From: Salipiger profundus
GTDB taxonomy: Bacteria > Pseudomonadota > Alphaproteobacteria > Rhodobacterales > Rhodobacteraceae
Reading direction: 5' to 3'
NCBI RefSeq assembly: GCF_001969385.1
Contig: NZ_CP014796.1
Location: forward strand, 310,001 to 374,000
Length of the DNA: 64,000 nt
Below, piece after piece: positions 33,365-41,933 of this stretch; position 1 is the stretch's first letter; every line of letters begins with the position of its first letter. The position numbers and the translations under genes are program-made. Under the pieces are notes generated by a model. The model did not search any database and was not told the origin of the DNA. It worked only from the letters and a program-made list of their open reading frames with translations.

Positions 33365-35500
33365 ATGTCGAGAAACGCCATACGCGATACGTTCTTCGAG
33401 GAATGCGAGGAGCTTCTCGAAGCCCTTGTCGAGGGTCTCTCCTCCATGGAGGCCGACGCCGGGAACATGGAGGTCGTGAATGCCGTCTTCCGGGCGGTCC
33501 ACTCGATCAAGGGTGGTGCCGGGGCCTTCGCGCTTGATCGGCTGGTGAATTTTGCCCACACCTTCGAGACGGTGATGGACAAGGTCCGGTCACAGGAACT
33601 CACGGTCGACGAAGAGCTCATGCTGCTCTTTCACCGGTCCGGCGACCAGCTGGCAGATCTCGTCGAGGCCGCGAGGGATGAGCGCGAGCCGAACGCCGAA
33701 TCCGAAGCTGCCATCCTCAAGGAACTAGAAGCGCACCTGGGCGAGGCCGACAAGGAAGAGGACTTCGCCTTCGACGCCGTCACCCTCGACTTCGATGCCA
33801 CCCCGGCGCCGCTCGAGCTTGCCGAAGACACGCCTGAGCTTCGCCGGTTCGACATCCGGTTCAAGCCGAAACCGGCCCTCTATGCCAACGGCCACGAGCC
33901 GCTTCTGCTGTTCGACGCACTCGCCGAACTGGGTACGCTCTCGGTGACGGCGAACATCGCCGACCTTCCCGACTTCGATGCCTTCGATCCCAACGACGCG
34001 GTGATCGACTGGCACCTCACGCTGGACACCGCGGAAGACGAAACCGTCCTGCATGAGATTTTCGAATTCGTCGACGCACTCTGCGAGCTCGATATCTCCG
34101 TGAACGAGGACCCGCAGCCCGCGCTGGAGGTCTCTGCCTTGGCCGAGGCACCTGCGCCCCCCACCGTGACGTCGCTCGAAAACGAGCCGATCGAAGCGCC
34201 CGCGCCGCTGCGGCAATCCGAAGATCGTCCGCCTGCGCCTGAGCCGAAACCATCCGTTGCCCGGGACGAACCGCGAGGCCCGAAGCCCACCCTTCGCGTC
34301 GATCTCGATCGCGTGGACCGCCTGATCAACACGGTGGGCGAGCTGATCATCAACCAGGCCATGATCTCGCAGCGGATCGAAGAGCTCGAGCTGCCTGCGG
34401 TGGCCCACCTCACCAATGAGCTTGAAGCCTACAAGCTGCTGGCCCGCGACATTCAGGAGGGCGTCATGGCCATCCGCGCCCAGCCGGTGAAGCCGCTCTT
34501 CCAGCGCATGTCGCGCATCGTCCGCGAGGCGTCGGAGGCGACCGGCAAGAAGGCCAAGCTCGTGACCGTCGGCGACTCGACCGAGGTCGACAAGACTGTC
34601 ATCGAGCGCCTCGCCGATCCGCTCACCCACATGGTCCGCAACGCGGTCGATCATGGGCTCGAACTTCCCGAACGGCGCGAAGAGGCCGGGAAGGACCCGG
34701 TGGGCTCGATCCGTCTCTCCGCATCGCACCGCTCCGGAAGTGTCTTCATCGAGATTGCCGATGATGGCGCGGGGCTCAACCGCGCCCGGGTCCTGGAGAA
34801 GGCCATCGAAAAGGGGCTGATCGCCCCGGACGCAGAACTCTCTGAGCAAGAGACCGACAACCTCCTCTTCCTCCCCGGCTTCTCGACGGCCTCGGAGATT
34901 TCAAACCTCTCCGGTCGCGGCGTGGGTATGGACGTGGTGAAGAACGCGGTCTCGGGCCTCGGCGGACGCGTGTCGATCACTTCCACAGCCGGCGCGGGAA
35001 CGACCTTCACCATCGTTCTGCCGCTGACGCTGGCCGTGATGGACGGCTTCGTGATCTCGATCGCCGATCAGACCATGGTGATCCCCATCGCCTCGATCAT
35101 CGAGACCATCCGACCGAACCGCAAGGATCTGCATCACATCGGGACCGGCGGAGAGGTCATCTCGGTCCGTGGCGCCTACGTCCCGATCGTCGATGTCGCC
35201 CGGAATTTGGGCCTTTCTCATGGTGCAGATGACATCGGTAGCGGCGTGCTGCTGCTTGTCAGCACCGAAAGCCACGGGCTGACCGCGCTGCGCGTCGGCG
35301 CAATCCATGACCAGCGACAAGTCGTGATCAAGAGCCTCGAAAGCAACTATGGCGCCATTCCCGGTGTCTCGGCCGCAACCATTCTCGGCGACGGCAAGAT
35401 CGCGTTGATCCTCGACCCCGACGAACTCGTGAAGCTCAACCCCGCCGCCCCCTTCCTGCCTCCCGCGTCCACCCCCAGAATGGAGCTGCGCCATGCTTGA
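33365..35500 (+). CDS. cheA: Chemotaxis histidine kinase CheA
   Basis: 711 residues from ATG; a GTG two codons upstream that overlaps the cheY stop (GTGA) is an alternative. P1 HPt domain with phospho-His46 (FRAVHSIKGGAGAF), a long acidic/Pro-rich linker (about 120-310), the P3 dimerisation helices (LDRVDRLINTVGELIINQAMI), P4 kinase with N box HMVRNAVDHGLE, G1 DDGAGLN, and G2 GRGVGMDVVKNAV, then the P5 CheW-like domain (VMDGFVISIADQTMVIPIASI...). The linker shows no clear P2 domain. It autophosphorylates under receptor control and passes phosphate to the CheYs and perhaps CheB. Confidence 0.95.
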   Translation: MSRNAIRDTFFEECEELLEALVEGLSSMEADAGNMEVVNAVFRAVHSIKGGAGAFALDRLVNFAHTFETVMDKVRSQELTVDEELMLLFHRSGDQLADLVEAARDEREPNAESEAAILKELEAHLGEADKEEDFAFDAVTLDFDATPAPLELAEDTPELRRFDIRFKPKPALYANGHEPLLLFDALAELGTLSVTANIADLPDFDAFDPNDAVIDWHLTLDTAEDETVLHEIFEFVDALCELDISVNEDPQPALEVSALAEAPAPPTVTSLENEPIEAPAPLRQSEDRPPAPEPKPSVARDEPRGPKPTLRVDLDRVDRLINTVGELIINQAMISQRIEELELPAVAHLTNELEAYKLLARDIQEGVMAIRAQPVKPLFQRMSRIVREASEATGKKAKLVTVGDSTEVDKTVIERLADPLTHMVRNAVDHGLELPERREEAGKDPVGSIRLSASHRSGSVFIEIADDGAGLNRARVLEKAIEKGLIAPDAELSEQETDNLLFLPGFSTASEISNLSGRGVGMDVVKNAVSGLGGRVSITSTAGAGTTFTIVLPLTLAVMDGFVISIADQTMVIPIASIIETIRPNRKDLHHIGTGGEVISVRGAYVPIVDVARNLGLSHGADDIGSGVLLLVSTESHGLTALRVGAIHDQRQVVIKSLESNYGAIPGVSAATILGDGKIALILDPDELVKLNPAAPFLPPASTPRMELRHA

Positions 35501-35960
35501 CGCCGCCGAAGCCCCGAAAGAGACACAGTTCGAGTTCATCACCTTCTCATCTGGAGAACAGAGCTTCTGCCTCGAGATCACGCAAATTCGCGAGATCCGA
35601 CGCTGGACCCCGGTCACCAAATTACCGCACACGCCCGATGACGTTCTGGGCGTGATGAACCTGCGCGGCGCAGTGATCCCGATATTCGACCTCGCGGCCC
35701 GCTTCGGGCTCGGCAAGACATCAGACAACGAGCGCAACGTCGTCATCGTCGCGGCGGCGGGAGGGACGACCATCGGACTTCTCGTCGAATCCGTGTCCGA
35801 GATCCTCTCGGTCGATAAATCCGCGATCCAGGAGACTCCGGACATCAAGTCGGACGCCGCGCGGCAGGCGATTCTCGGGGTCATCTCCGTCGGCGAAAGC
35901 ATGGTTCGTGTCGTGAACCTCGATGCTGTTCTGGATAACGAGATCGGAGGCGCGACATGA
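35493..35960 (+). CDS. cheW: Chemotaxis coupling protein CheW
   Basis: 155 residues. CheW-fold signature: EFITFSSGEQSFCLEITQIREIRRWTPVTKLPHTPDDVLGVMNLRGAVIPIFDLAARFGL, including the conserved NLRG turn, then VVIVAAAGGTTIGLLVESVSEIL. It links receptors to CheA. It starts eight bases before the cheA stop and overlaps cheR by four bases at its end. Confidence 0.95.
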   Translation: MLDAAEAPKETQFEFITFSSGEQSFCLEITQIREIRRWTPVTKLPHTPDDVLGVMNLRGAVIPIFDLAARFGLGKTSDNERNVVIVAAAGGTTIGLLVESVSEILSVDKSAIQETPDIKSDAARQAILGVISVGESMVRVVNLDAVLDNEIGGAT

Positions 35961-36826
35961 CCACGGCGCCCGCGGTGACGACGCACCAGGAGTTCAGCTT
36001 CACCGACGAAGACTTTCGTGCACTTGCACAACTTGCACGGGCACAATTCGGCCTGAGCCTTGCCGAAAGCAAGAAACCCCTCGTCTATTCAAGGCTCGCT
36101 CGAAGGCTGAGGGCCAGAAACATCTGTCGCTTCGATGACTACATGTCACTTCTCGACATTCCCGACGAGCAAGACGAACGACTGCAGCTCATTTCGGCTC
36201 TGACGACGAATGTGACAAGTTTTTTTCGAGAGAAGCATCATTTCCAAACGCTGCGCGAAATTGTCCTGCCAAGGCTGGCGTCCCGGCGTCGCCTTCGGAT
36301 CTGGTCCGCAGGTTGCTCCACGGGCCAGGAGGCCTACTCCATCGCAATGACCCTGCTTGAGGCGTTGCCCGATGCGGGCAGCCGGGACATTCGCATCTTG
36401 GCAACAGATATCGACCCCGCCGTCGTGGAGCGTGCCAAGGTCGGATCCTATGCCGTCGAAGACATCGAAAACCTGCCGGCCGAAATGCGCCGTGCATGGA
36501 CCCGCGCAAGCCCTGAGACCGCAGGAAAAAGCGAAATCGCCGCAGAGGTGAAACGCATGATTTCCTTCGGCGAACTGAATCTTGTCGACCCATGGCCCTT
36601 CCACGGACCCTTCGACGCGATTTTCTGCCGCAACGTTGCGATCTACTTCGACCAAGAGACGCAACAACGCCTCTGGCAGCGGTTCGCCGGAATGCTCGAC
36701 GATGGCGGGTACCTGTTCATCGGACATTCCGAACGTGTCTCTGGCCCGGCCCTGCAAGCACTCGAGACAGCAGGCGTCACGACCTACCGCAAGAAGCAGG
36801 ACACACTCGGTGTCACGAGGACCTAG
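35957..36826 (+). CDS. cheR: Chemotaxis protein methyltransferase CheR
   Basis: 289 residues. N-terminal helical domain (FTDEDFRALAQLARAQFGLSLAESKKPLVYSRLARRLRA), the TTNVTSFFRE segment, and the SAM-binding site IWSAGCSTGQEAYSIAMTL, then ATDIDPAVVERA and FDAIFCRNVAIYFDQETQQRL. CheR methylates receptor glutamates, opposed by CheB. No tetratricopeptide tail is present. Note lower GC than neighbours in the first 300 bp. Confidence 0.95.
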   Translation: MTTAPAVTTHQEFSFTDEDFRALAQLARAQFGLSLAESKKPLVYSRLARRLRARNICRFDDYMSLLDIPDEQDERLQLISALTTNVTSFFREKHHFQTLREIVLPRLASRRRLRIWSAGCSTGQEAYSIAMTLLEALPDAGSRDIRILATDIDPAVVERAKVGSYAVEDIENLPAEMRRAWTRASPETAGKSEIAAEVKRMISFGELNLVDPWPFHGPFDAIFCRNVAIYFDQETQQRLWQRFAGMLDDGGYLFIGHSERVSGPALQALETAGVTTYRKKQDTLGVTRT

Positions 36827-36835
36827 GAGACGTAA

Positions 36836-37222
36836 ATGAGTCTGAAAGATTCCCTGCGCATCATGGTGGTGGACGACATGGCCACCAGCCGCGGCCTAAT
36901 CACGCAAGCGCTCGATGAAATCGGTATCAGCAACTACCTGACCGAAAACGACGGCCAGAAAGCTCTGGCCCGCCTGTCTGCCAGTCCCGTTCATCTAGTT
37001 CTGTCGGATTTCAACATGCCGAACATGGACGGGCTCGGCCTCCTGCAGGCGATACGGCAGAACAGCGCCACTCAGCGCATGGGCTTTATCCTCGTGACCG
37101 GGAAACCGACCCCGGAGATGGTCGCTGCCGCCAAGAAGTGGGGGCTGAACAACATGATAAAGAAACCCTTCACCTCGCTCGCAATGAAGCAATGTATCGA
37201 AAGCGTCGTGGGAAAGCTCTGA
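36836..37222 (+). CDS. Second CheY-like response regulator
   Basis: 128 residues with AGGAG six bases before the ATG. Receiver residues Asp13-Asp14, phospho-acceptor Asp58 (LVLSDFNMPNMDG), Thr in ILVTGKPT and Lys in MIKKPF. Two CheY proteins in one operon are common in Alphaproteobacteria lacking CheZ, where one may act as a phosphate sink. Which CheY binds the flagellar motor cannot be told here. Confidence 0.93.
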   Translation: MSLKDSLRIMVVDDMATSRGLITQALDEIGISNYLTENDGQKALARLSASPVHLVLSDFNMPNMDGLGLLQAIRQNSATQRMGFILVTGKPTPEMVAAAKKWGLNNMIKKPFTSLAMKQCIESVVGKL

Positions 37223-37223
37223 C

Positions 37224-37580
37224 ATGGCGCGCGCGGAAATACTTCTCACTCCAAGCGAGGCAACGCGTCTGGTGTCGCTCGAAGTCCGTCAGTTGCAGCA
37301 CCGCCTGGAGTTGCTCGAACGCGGGGTAGAGCATGTTTACGAAGAGCGCGGCGGCCGTCTAGGCCGCGTCGCGATGACCGCACTGCAGGAACTCGACATG
37401 CTCGCGCAATGCACCGATGCGATCGCCGCCTACATCGAAAAGCTCGCAATTCGTCTCGACAACGACGCGCCGCTCGACCTTGCCGCGGAACTCTCTGCCA
37501 TTCCGCTTCGCGCCTTGGAGCAGCGCCTCAGCGGCAGCGTTCAAGATGAACTGTGTGCCAATGCGCCAGAGCTCTTCTGA
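37224..37580 (+). CDS. Unknown helical protein encoded within the chemotaxis operon
   Basis: 118 residues, one base after the second cheY stop, so clearly in the operon. Predicted almost all alpha-helical: LTPSEATRLVSLEVRQLQHRLELLERGVEHVYEERGGRLGRVAMTALQELDMLAQCTDAIAAYIEKLAIRL, with a heptad-like Leu/Ile pattern over residues 15-75. It has neither a CheZ-type DxxxQ motif nor a receiver. It could be a CheY phosphatase-like or adaptor helix protein, but that rests only on shape and position. Confidence 0.7.
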   Translation: MARAEILLTPSEATRLVSLEVRQLQHRLELLERGVEHVYEERGGRLGRVAMTALQELDMLAQCTDAIAAYIEKLAIRLDNDAPLDLAAELSAIPLRALEQRLSGSVQDELCANAPELF

Positions 37581-37694
37581 GACCCGACCCGCAAACCGGA
37601 ACCGCCTTTGGCCGCTTTCGGCTGGGCGATACGTCAAGTCAACCGGACGACCCCGCTCGTCTACTGACCGGACATCAGCACGAGGAGGCCCCGA

Positions 37695-38747
37695 ATGACT
37701 TCGATCACCCTGGTCGTTGCCATACCGGATCCTCGCCTGCGGCGTCGTTTGGCCCAAGAGCTCATTACGTCGGCGCAGGTGGAGGTGGTCGGAGAAACAC
37801 ATGACCTCATGTCGACCTATGCGGAGGTCGAGGAGCGGGAACCCATGGCCGTGCTCATCGCCGGTCGCCTTGCCCGGCAGCCGGAATTCGAGGTGATGCG
37901 CGCCCTCTTTGCGGCATTGGATGTGCGCTGGATCGTAATCTCGGAAGATCCGGATACCGGCGCGCGCGATGCTGGCTCCCCATGGGGCCGGACTTCGGAT
38001 CTTTTTGCGGTGCCTTCGGATATCTCATCCCATTTGCTGATCGACTCCCTATGTAGCCTGACACGCAATGCGCGGCGCAGCAGCCGACCCGTCCCCGGTC
38101 CACCCCCTACAGAGGCTCCGATCGGCCAGACAGCTGGCAATAACGGCAACCGGTTCATCCTGATCGGCGCCTCGACTGGCGGGGTCGACGCTCTTCTGAA
38201 GGTTCTCGCGGCCTTTCCCGTCGACTGTCCACCGACCTTCGTCGTGCAGCATACCGGTGCCGGCTTCGGTGAAAGCCTGACCAGGCTGCTCGACAGACAA
38301 TGTGCGGCAGCGGTCCGAAGCGCACGCGACGGCGACACTGTGGGCCATGGCAAGATCGTGGTTGCCGCTGGCTGTGGGGCGCATCTGCGGCTTGGTGGCG
38401 GATCGCCCATGCGGATCAGGCTTGCACGCGACGCGCCGGTTTCCGGTCACATGCCCTCGGTGGACGTGCTGTTCCAGTCGGCGATTCCCGGTGCAAAGCG
38501 CGCGGTCGCGGCTCTTCTGACCGGCATGGGCCGCGATGGCGCCGAGGGGCTGAAGGCCCTCAGGGACAGCGGTGCGATCACGATCGCCCAGGACCAGGCG
38601 ACAAGCACTGTCTACGGCATGCCTCGCGCGGCAACGGAGCTCGGTGCCGTTCAGTCCTCCCTCCCACTGCAGGAGATCGGGCCAGCGATCCTCCGCGCCT
38701 GCGCCACGCCGCACACAGTCCCCAGACAGAGGATGCCTCACAGATGA
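37695..38747 (+). CDS. cheB: Chemotaxis methylesterase CheB with degenerate receiver domain
   Basis: 350 residues; GAGGAGG precedes the start. The C-terminal esterase domain has the full triad: Ser160 in ILIGASTGGVDALL, His186 in FVVQHTGAGF and Asp281 in LTGMGRDGAEGL. The N-terminal ~120 residues keep the length and hydrophobic strands of a receiver but lack the phospho-acceptor Asp (expected in P-M-A-V-L-I-A-G at about residue 56), the paired acidic residues and the pocket Lys. Activity would therefore not be raised by CheA phosphorylation in the usual way. Overlaps cheD by four bases. Confidence 0.92.
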   Translation: MTSITLVVAIPDPRLRRRLAQELITSAQVEVVGETHDLMSTYAEVEEREPMAVLIAGRLARQPEFEVMRALFAALDVRWIVISEDPDTGARDAGSPWGRTSDLFAVPSDISSHLLIDSLCSLTRNARRSSRPVPGPPPTEAPIGQTAGNNGNRFILIGASTGGVDALLKVLAAFPVDCPPTFVVQHTGAGFGESLTRLLDRQCAAAVRSARDGDTVGHGKIVVAAGCGAHLRLGGGSPMRIRLARDAPVSGHMPSVDVLFQSAIPGAKRAVAALLTGMGRDGAEGLKALRDSGAITIAQDQATSTVYGMPRAATELGAVQSSLPLQEIGPAILRACATPHTVPRQRMPHR

Positions 38748-39274
38748 TCGAACGCGGCGAGACGTTGGTGAACGTCATCCAGGGAGAGTACCGTATCTCG
38801 GATGATCCCAATTGCATTCTGTCGACGGTGCTTGGCTCCTGCGCGGCGGTCTGCCTGACGGATCCAACCGCCCAGGTCGGCGGAATGAACCATTTCCTTC
38901 TTCCCCACCGGGCCGGGCGCGAGGGAGAGGACGTGCGCTATGGAGCGTATTCCATGGAGTTGCTGATCAACGGGCTACTGAAACGGGGTGCAAGAAAGAA
39001 CCGCATGGTCGCCAAGCTCTTCGGCGGGGCGAAGATGCTGGCACAACTCCGCGACATCGGCGTCTCCAACGCCGCCTTCGCACGGGAATTCCTGCAAAGT
39101 GAGGGCATTCCGATCGCGTCGGAAAGCACCGGCGGCACAGCCGCGCGAAGGATCCGTTTCTGGCCTACGGATGGACGCGTCAAGCAGTTCATCGTGCCGG
39201 GCGAGGTCGAACGGATCGCCCCACCTGCACCGGCGGCGCCCCCACCTGCGCATGGCGAAATCACGCTGTTCTGA
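38744..39274 (+). CDS. cheD: Chemoreceptor glutamine deamidase CheD
   Basis: 176 residues. The deamidase Cys-His-Thr site is visible: LSTVLGSCAAVCLTDP (Thr and Cys) and GGMNHFLLPH (His), followed by RYGAYSMELLINGLLKRGARKNRMVAKLFGGAKML. CheD deamidates receptor Gln to Glu so CheR can methylate. The C-terminal ~20 residues are Pro/Ala-rich. Last gene of the operon; convergent with the Anbu operon 56 bp away. No methyl-accepting receptor gene lies in the operon. Confidence 0.94.
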   Translation: MIERGETLVNVIQGEYRISDDPNCILSTVLGSCAAVCLTDPTAQVGGMNHFLLPHRAGREGEDVRYGAYSMELLINGLLKRGARKNRMVAKLFGGAKMLAQLRDIGVSNAAFAREFLQSEGIPIASESTGGTAARRIRFWPTDGRVKQFIVPGEVERIAPPAPAAPPPAHGEITLF

Positions 39275-39330
39275 GCTTCACCATGCGATCAGGAACAGAG
39301 CATTTCGTGTGCAGTTCAGAGGTCAGGGCC

Positions 39331-40053
39331 TCAGGTCGGATCGATTTCGGCAAAGGCGTTGCGCAAGGCTTCCGACCACGCGGCGCTCATGCGGGCAAAG
39401 CCCTCGTCGTCCGCCTCGATCCGTCTGCGACGGGTGATCTCGAGGGCATCCCGCTCGATGATCGCGAAGTCGAGCGGCATTCCAACGCTGAGATTCGACC
39501 GAAGGGTCGAATCCATCGACAGCAGCACCGCCTTCTCTGCATCGGCAAGAGAGGTGCCGGGCTCGATCACCCGGTCAAGGATCGGCTTGCCGTACTTGTG
39601 CTCGCCGATCTGCAGGAAAGGCGTGTCGGCGGTCGCCTCGATGAAATTGCCCTCGGGGTAGATGAGGAACATCCGCATCGGCCCCCCCTTGCGCTGCCCG
39701 GCGACGATCATCGACGCCGTGGCCTTCTGGCTCATCCGCTCCATCTTCGACGCCACTTCGGAGGTCACGTCGGACAGCATCGAACCGACGATCTCCGCGA
39801 CCTGCAGCATCGTGGGCGCGCGCAGGATCGACTTCTCGCCGTCGGGATCGTCGATGGCGTCCGAGAGACGCGCCATGGTGGTCTGGGTGATCGAGAGCGA
39901 ACCGGCGGTCATGATCCCGATGGCGCGCTCGCCCGGTGTCTCGAACAGGAACATCTTTCGATAGGTCGCGATGTTGTCGAGCCCGGCGTTGGTGCGCGTG
40001 TCGGACAGCAGAACGATGCCCGCGTCCAGCAGCAGTCCCACGCAATAGGTCAT
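39331..40053 (-). CDS. Anbu, proteasome-like peptidase subunit
   Basis: 240 residues. Begins MTYCVGLLLDAGIVLLSDTRTNAGLDNIATYRKMF, so Thr2 would become the N-terminal nucleophile after Met removal, with Asp/Lys partners of the beta-subunit (Ntn hydrolase) fold in SDTR and YRKM. SMDSTLRSNLSVGMPLDF is typical of the Anbu branch (ancestral beta subunit, related to HslV and 20S beta). Anbu assembles into an open ring-like or helical particle; a physiological substrate is not established. Last gene of the four-gene operon with transglutaminase, alpha-E and ATP-grasp genes, the standard Anbu neighbourhood. Confidence 0.92.
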   Translation of the reverse strand: MTYCVGLLLDAGIVLLSDTRTNAGLDNIATYRKMFLFETPGERAIGIMTAGSLSITQTTMARLSDAIDDPDGEKSILRAPTMLQVAEIVGSMLSDVTSEVASKMERMSQKATASMIVAGQRKGGPMRMFLIYPEGNFIEATADTPFLQIGEHKYGKPILDRVIEPGTSLADAEKAVLLSMDSTLRSNLSVGMPLDFAIIERDALEITRRRRIEADDEGFARMSAAWSEALRNAFAEIDPT

Positions 40054-40135
40054 AGTCGAATCCTCGGGAGCGTCATGCCCGGCAACGGCTATAGTGCCGG
40101 GCGGGCGCTGCGGCAATGGCCGCGCACCCTTGTCG

Positions 40136-40963
40136 TCACTGTTGCTGCTGATCCGGCGTCACGACAACCTCGACCTCGAGATGCTCGTCGGGCGTGCTGC
40201 CCTGAACGACCCCCCGGATCGGGGCCGCGTCCTGCGCATCGTAGCCAGAGCCGAGCCGGATGTAGCGATCGTCCGGACAGCAGCGGTTCGCGGCGTCGAA
40301 TCCGACCCATCCCAGGTTCGGCACGAAAAGCTCGGCCCAGGCGTGGCTGGCCTCGTGCGGCGCTCCATCCCCATCGGTCTGCAGGTAGCCCATTACGTAA
40401 CGGGCCGGAATGCCTGCCACATGCGCCACAGCGATCAGTGCATGGGCATGATCCTGGCAAACGCCCCGACCACCCGCCAGCGCCTCGGCCGCCGTGGTAT
40501 GCGGCTGCGTCTCGCCCGGCGCGTATTCGATGGCCTCGTTCACCGCCTTTGCAAGCGCATGCGCCCGGTCCAGATCGCTCGCGCCTCTCATGCCGTCGAG
40601 CGCGGATACGGACAGTTCCTTGAGGTCATGGTCCGGCCGGATATGCTTGGTGGACCGCAGGTAGAGCGACGCCGGACCCTTCTCGCGGTGCTCTCGAAGA
40701 ACCCCGAAGAGATCGGCCGTTTCGACCTCGCCCGAAACCTCGACGGTGAGCTCATCAAGCGGGCCGCGCCAGGTGGCCAGCATGGTCCGGTCGCCCGCTC
40801 CGTCGGTGAATTCGGCCCCGCGCAGCGCGCCTTCGGTGCGGACTTGCCACGAGACGACCTTTTGCGACGCGCAGTCGGCGGGCCAGAGCCGCAGCGACTG
40901 GGCCACCCCGCGCACGGGGTGATCGAAGCGGTAGCGCGTCGTGTGTCGAACGCTGAGTCTCAT
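40136..40963 (-). CDS. Transglutaminase-like cysteine peptidase of the Anbu operon
   Basis: 275 residues. N-terminal beta-rich domain (MRLSVRHTTRYRFDHPVRGVAQSLRLWP) common to bacterial transglutaminase-like proteins, then the core with triad Cys in GRGVCQDHAHALIAVAHVAGIPARYVMGYL, His in ASHAWAELFVPNLGWVGFD and Asp in that last FD. The end is acidic and Gln-rich. Such proteins usually cleave or form isopeptide bonds. It overlaps the alpha-E gene by four bases and lies 82 bp before the Anbu gene. Confidence 0.92.
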   Translation of the reverse strand: MRLSVRHTTRYRFDHPVRGVAQSLRLWPADCASQKVVSWQVRTEGALRGAEFTDGAGDRTMLATWRGPLDELTVEVSGEVETADLFGVLREHREKGPASLYLRSTKHIRPDHDLKELSVSALDGMRGASDLDRAHALAKAVNEAIEYAPGETQPHTTAAEALAGGRGVCQDHAHALIAVAHVAGIPARYVMGYLQTDGDGAPHEASHAWAELFVPNLGWVGFDAANRCCPDDRYIRLGSGYDAQDAAPIRGVVQGSTPDEHLEVEVVVTPDQQQQ

Positions 40964-41913
40964 GCCGGCATCCCCTGTAGGTAGACGTCCTGCACCGTCG
41001 TGGCGACGCCCGCGTTGCGCGCCATGAACCGCGCGAGGAATTCGTGCAGTCCCTCGTCGAAGATGTCGTCGATGGTGGCGTTGTTGAGGTCCTCGAGCAA
41101 CTTGTGTGCCTCGTCCTGCGCACGGGTGCCCGCCGCGTAGTTCTGGGCGATGTCGTCGAGGTGATCGCAGGTCCATTGCACGCAGGACAGAAGCGAGCGC
41201 GGGAACTTGCGGTTGAGGATCAGCAGGTGCGCGATCTTCTGCGCGGTGATCTCGCCGGAGTAGGTCCAGTTGAACGCCCGCTGCGCGGTCATCGACTGCA
41301 GCAGCAGCGCCCACTGGCTCTGGTCGAGACCGGAGCCCACGTAGGACAGCGACGGCAGCAGCACGTAGTATTTCACGTCGATCAGCCGCGCGGTGTTGTC
41401 GGCGCGCTCGACCGAGGTGCCGATGCCCATGAAGGCGTAGCCGTCGTTGCGCAGCTGGGTCGCCGACAGGCAGCCTCGCACGAGATGGCAGTTGCGCAGC
41501 GTCCACTCGGTCAGCTCGTTGGTCATCAGCTTGCTGCGCTCGGTGCGCTGCAGCTGCTTGAGCTCCTGGAAGGCCGAGTTGATGGCGTCCCACACCGGCG
41601 AGGTCAGCGCGGTGCGCACGACCCGGGCGTTCTCGCGCGCGGCATTGATGCACGACAGCACCGAGGCCGGGTTCTCGGCGTCGAAGAACAGCCAGGTCTC
41701 GATGTTGCGCTCGTTGGTCTCGCCGTACTTGTCGAGGAACTGTTCCAGCGTGCCCTTCGATTGCAGCACGGCCTCCCAGTCGTTGCGATAGCCGCCCGAG
41801 GGATCGGGCAGCAGGGCGTTGCGGGCGCCCACCTCGAGCAGGCGCGCGGTGGTTTCGGCGCGCTCGAGATAGCGGGCCATCCAGTAGAGATGTTCTGCGG
41901 TGCGGCTCAGCAT
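40960..41913 (-). CDS. Alpha-E domain protein of the Anbu operon
   Basis: 317 residues, all-helical. MLSRTAEHLYWMARYLERAETTARLLEVGARN is the conserved start; VWDAINSAFQELKQLQ, MGIGTSVERADNTARLIDVKYYVLLPSL and AFNWTYSGEITAQKIAHLLILNRKFPRSL follow. Alpha-E domains carry conserved Glu/Arg clusters and accompany ATP-grasp ligases; their activity is unknown. A long upstream extension of the frame is only antisense to other coding and was rejected. Coupled to the transglutaminase gene by a four-base overlap. Confidence 0.93.
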   Translation of the reverse strand: MLSRTAEHLYWMARYLERAETTARLLEVGARNALLPDPSGGYRNDWEAVLQSKGTLEQFLDKYGETNERNIETWLFFDAENPASVLSCINAARENARVVRTALTSPVWDAINSAFQELKQLQRTERSKLMTNELTEWTLRNCHLVRGCLSATQLRNDGYAFMGIGTSVERADNTARLIDVKYYVLLPSLSYVGSGLDQSQWALLLQSMTAQRAFNWTYSGEITAQKIAHLLILNRKFPRSLLSCVQWTCDHLDDIAQNYAAGTRAQDEAHKLLEDLNNATIDDIFDEGLHEFLARFMARNAGVATTVQDVYLQGMPA

Positions 41914-41933
41914 GTTGTTCTTCTCACTCCGCC

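Noticed and set aside
39331..40053. HslV protease subunit
   Set aside because: No hslU ATPase is adjacent, the neighbours are the Anbu set, and the length and C-terminal sequence fit Anbu better.
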